Source: an uncultured Ruminococcus sp. (GTDB taxonomy: Bacteria; Bacillota; Clostridia; Oscillospirales; Ruminococcaceae). Taken from it: 8,408 bases of DNA. The position numbers were made by a program, and so were the translations under genes. Position 1 is the first letter of the stretch. The number at the start of each line of letters is the position of its first letter. The stretch is from NCBI GenBank assembly GCA_900551505.1, contig URWK01000048.1, positions 1 through 8,408 on the forward strand, read 5' to 3'. Of this stretch, positions 8,331 to 8,408 are shown in pieces. The notes under the pieces were generated by a model that was not told the origin of the DNA, made no database searches, and saw only the letters and a program-made list of their open reading frames with translations.

Positions 8331-8408
8331 TCCGGCGACCCCGTAAAGCTTTTGGGTAAGGGGGGGCCCGCTTTTTTACGAAAAATTAATTCTCGCAAAA
8401 CAAATATT
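8331..8408. other. Uninterpretable edge sequence with G7C3 and T6 runs
   Basis: No gene is seen. The stretch contains a seven-G run followed by CCC (8360-8369) and then GCTTTTTT (8370-8377), like the right half of a GC-rich terminator whose left half cannot be found. The G-rich texture contrasts with the AT-rich intergenic DNA elsewhere in the window, and base errors near a contig end are a likely reason. Confidence 0.4.

Overview
The window looks like chromosomal DNA from a low-GC Gram-positive anaerobe of the class Clostridia, most like Ruminococcus and its relatives. The grounds are AT-rich intergenic DNA, strong purine-rich ribosome binding sites 8-9 nt from most starts, a CIRCE operator before groES-groEL, and the character of the proteins. 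This placement is inference from protein style, not from a search. The outermost bases on both sides look like poor contig edges: a T/G/C homopolymer block at 30-101, and G-rich, hard-to-explain sequence after about 8328.

From left to right: (1) 1-245 holds no gene and contains the homopolymer block. (2) About 246-970 is markedly AT-rich, mostly in the coding DNA, and is read on the minus strand. It holds an unrecognised 166-residue protein and, just upstream of it, the last 70 codons of a 340-codon gene. (3) The first 270 codons of that gene encode a normal NAD-dependent epimerase-like SDR protein, but its usual C-terminal end has been replaced by a tail with a ParB/sulfiredoxin-like DGNH motif. 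(4) 1886-5695, minus strand, is a three-gene operon: an OmpR-type response regulator, a membrane sensor histidine kinase and a membrane-anchored HtrA-type serine protease with a PDZ domain. (5) 5696-6300 is a divergent intergenic region with a near-consensus promoter for the regulator operon and a CIRCE-controlled promoter for groES. (6) 6301-8256, plus strand, is groES-groEL, followed by a terminator-like hairpin.

The two halves fit together as protein quality control. GroES/GroEL folds cytosolic proteins under HrcA/CIRCE control. The divergent regulator-kinase-HtrA operon resembles secretion-stress systems such as CssRS-HtrA of Bacillus, in which misfolded protein outside the membrane is sensed and degraded. 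This functional reading is inference from gene order and domain content.

Most of the window is ordinary housekeeping sequence. The part worth a second look is 246-970. There, an in-frame SDR-to-ParB-like fusion is followed at once by a small AT-rich gene. The layout resembles a toxin tip plus immunity gene from a polymorphic toxin locus. It could equally be a recombination scar or an assembly chimera close to a contig end.
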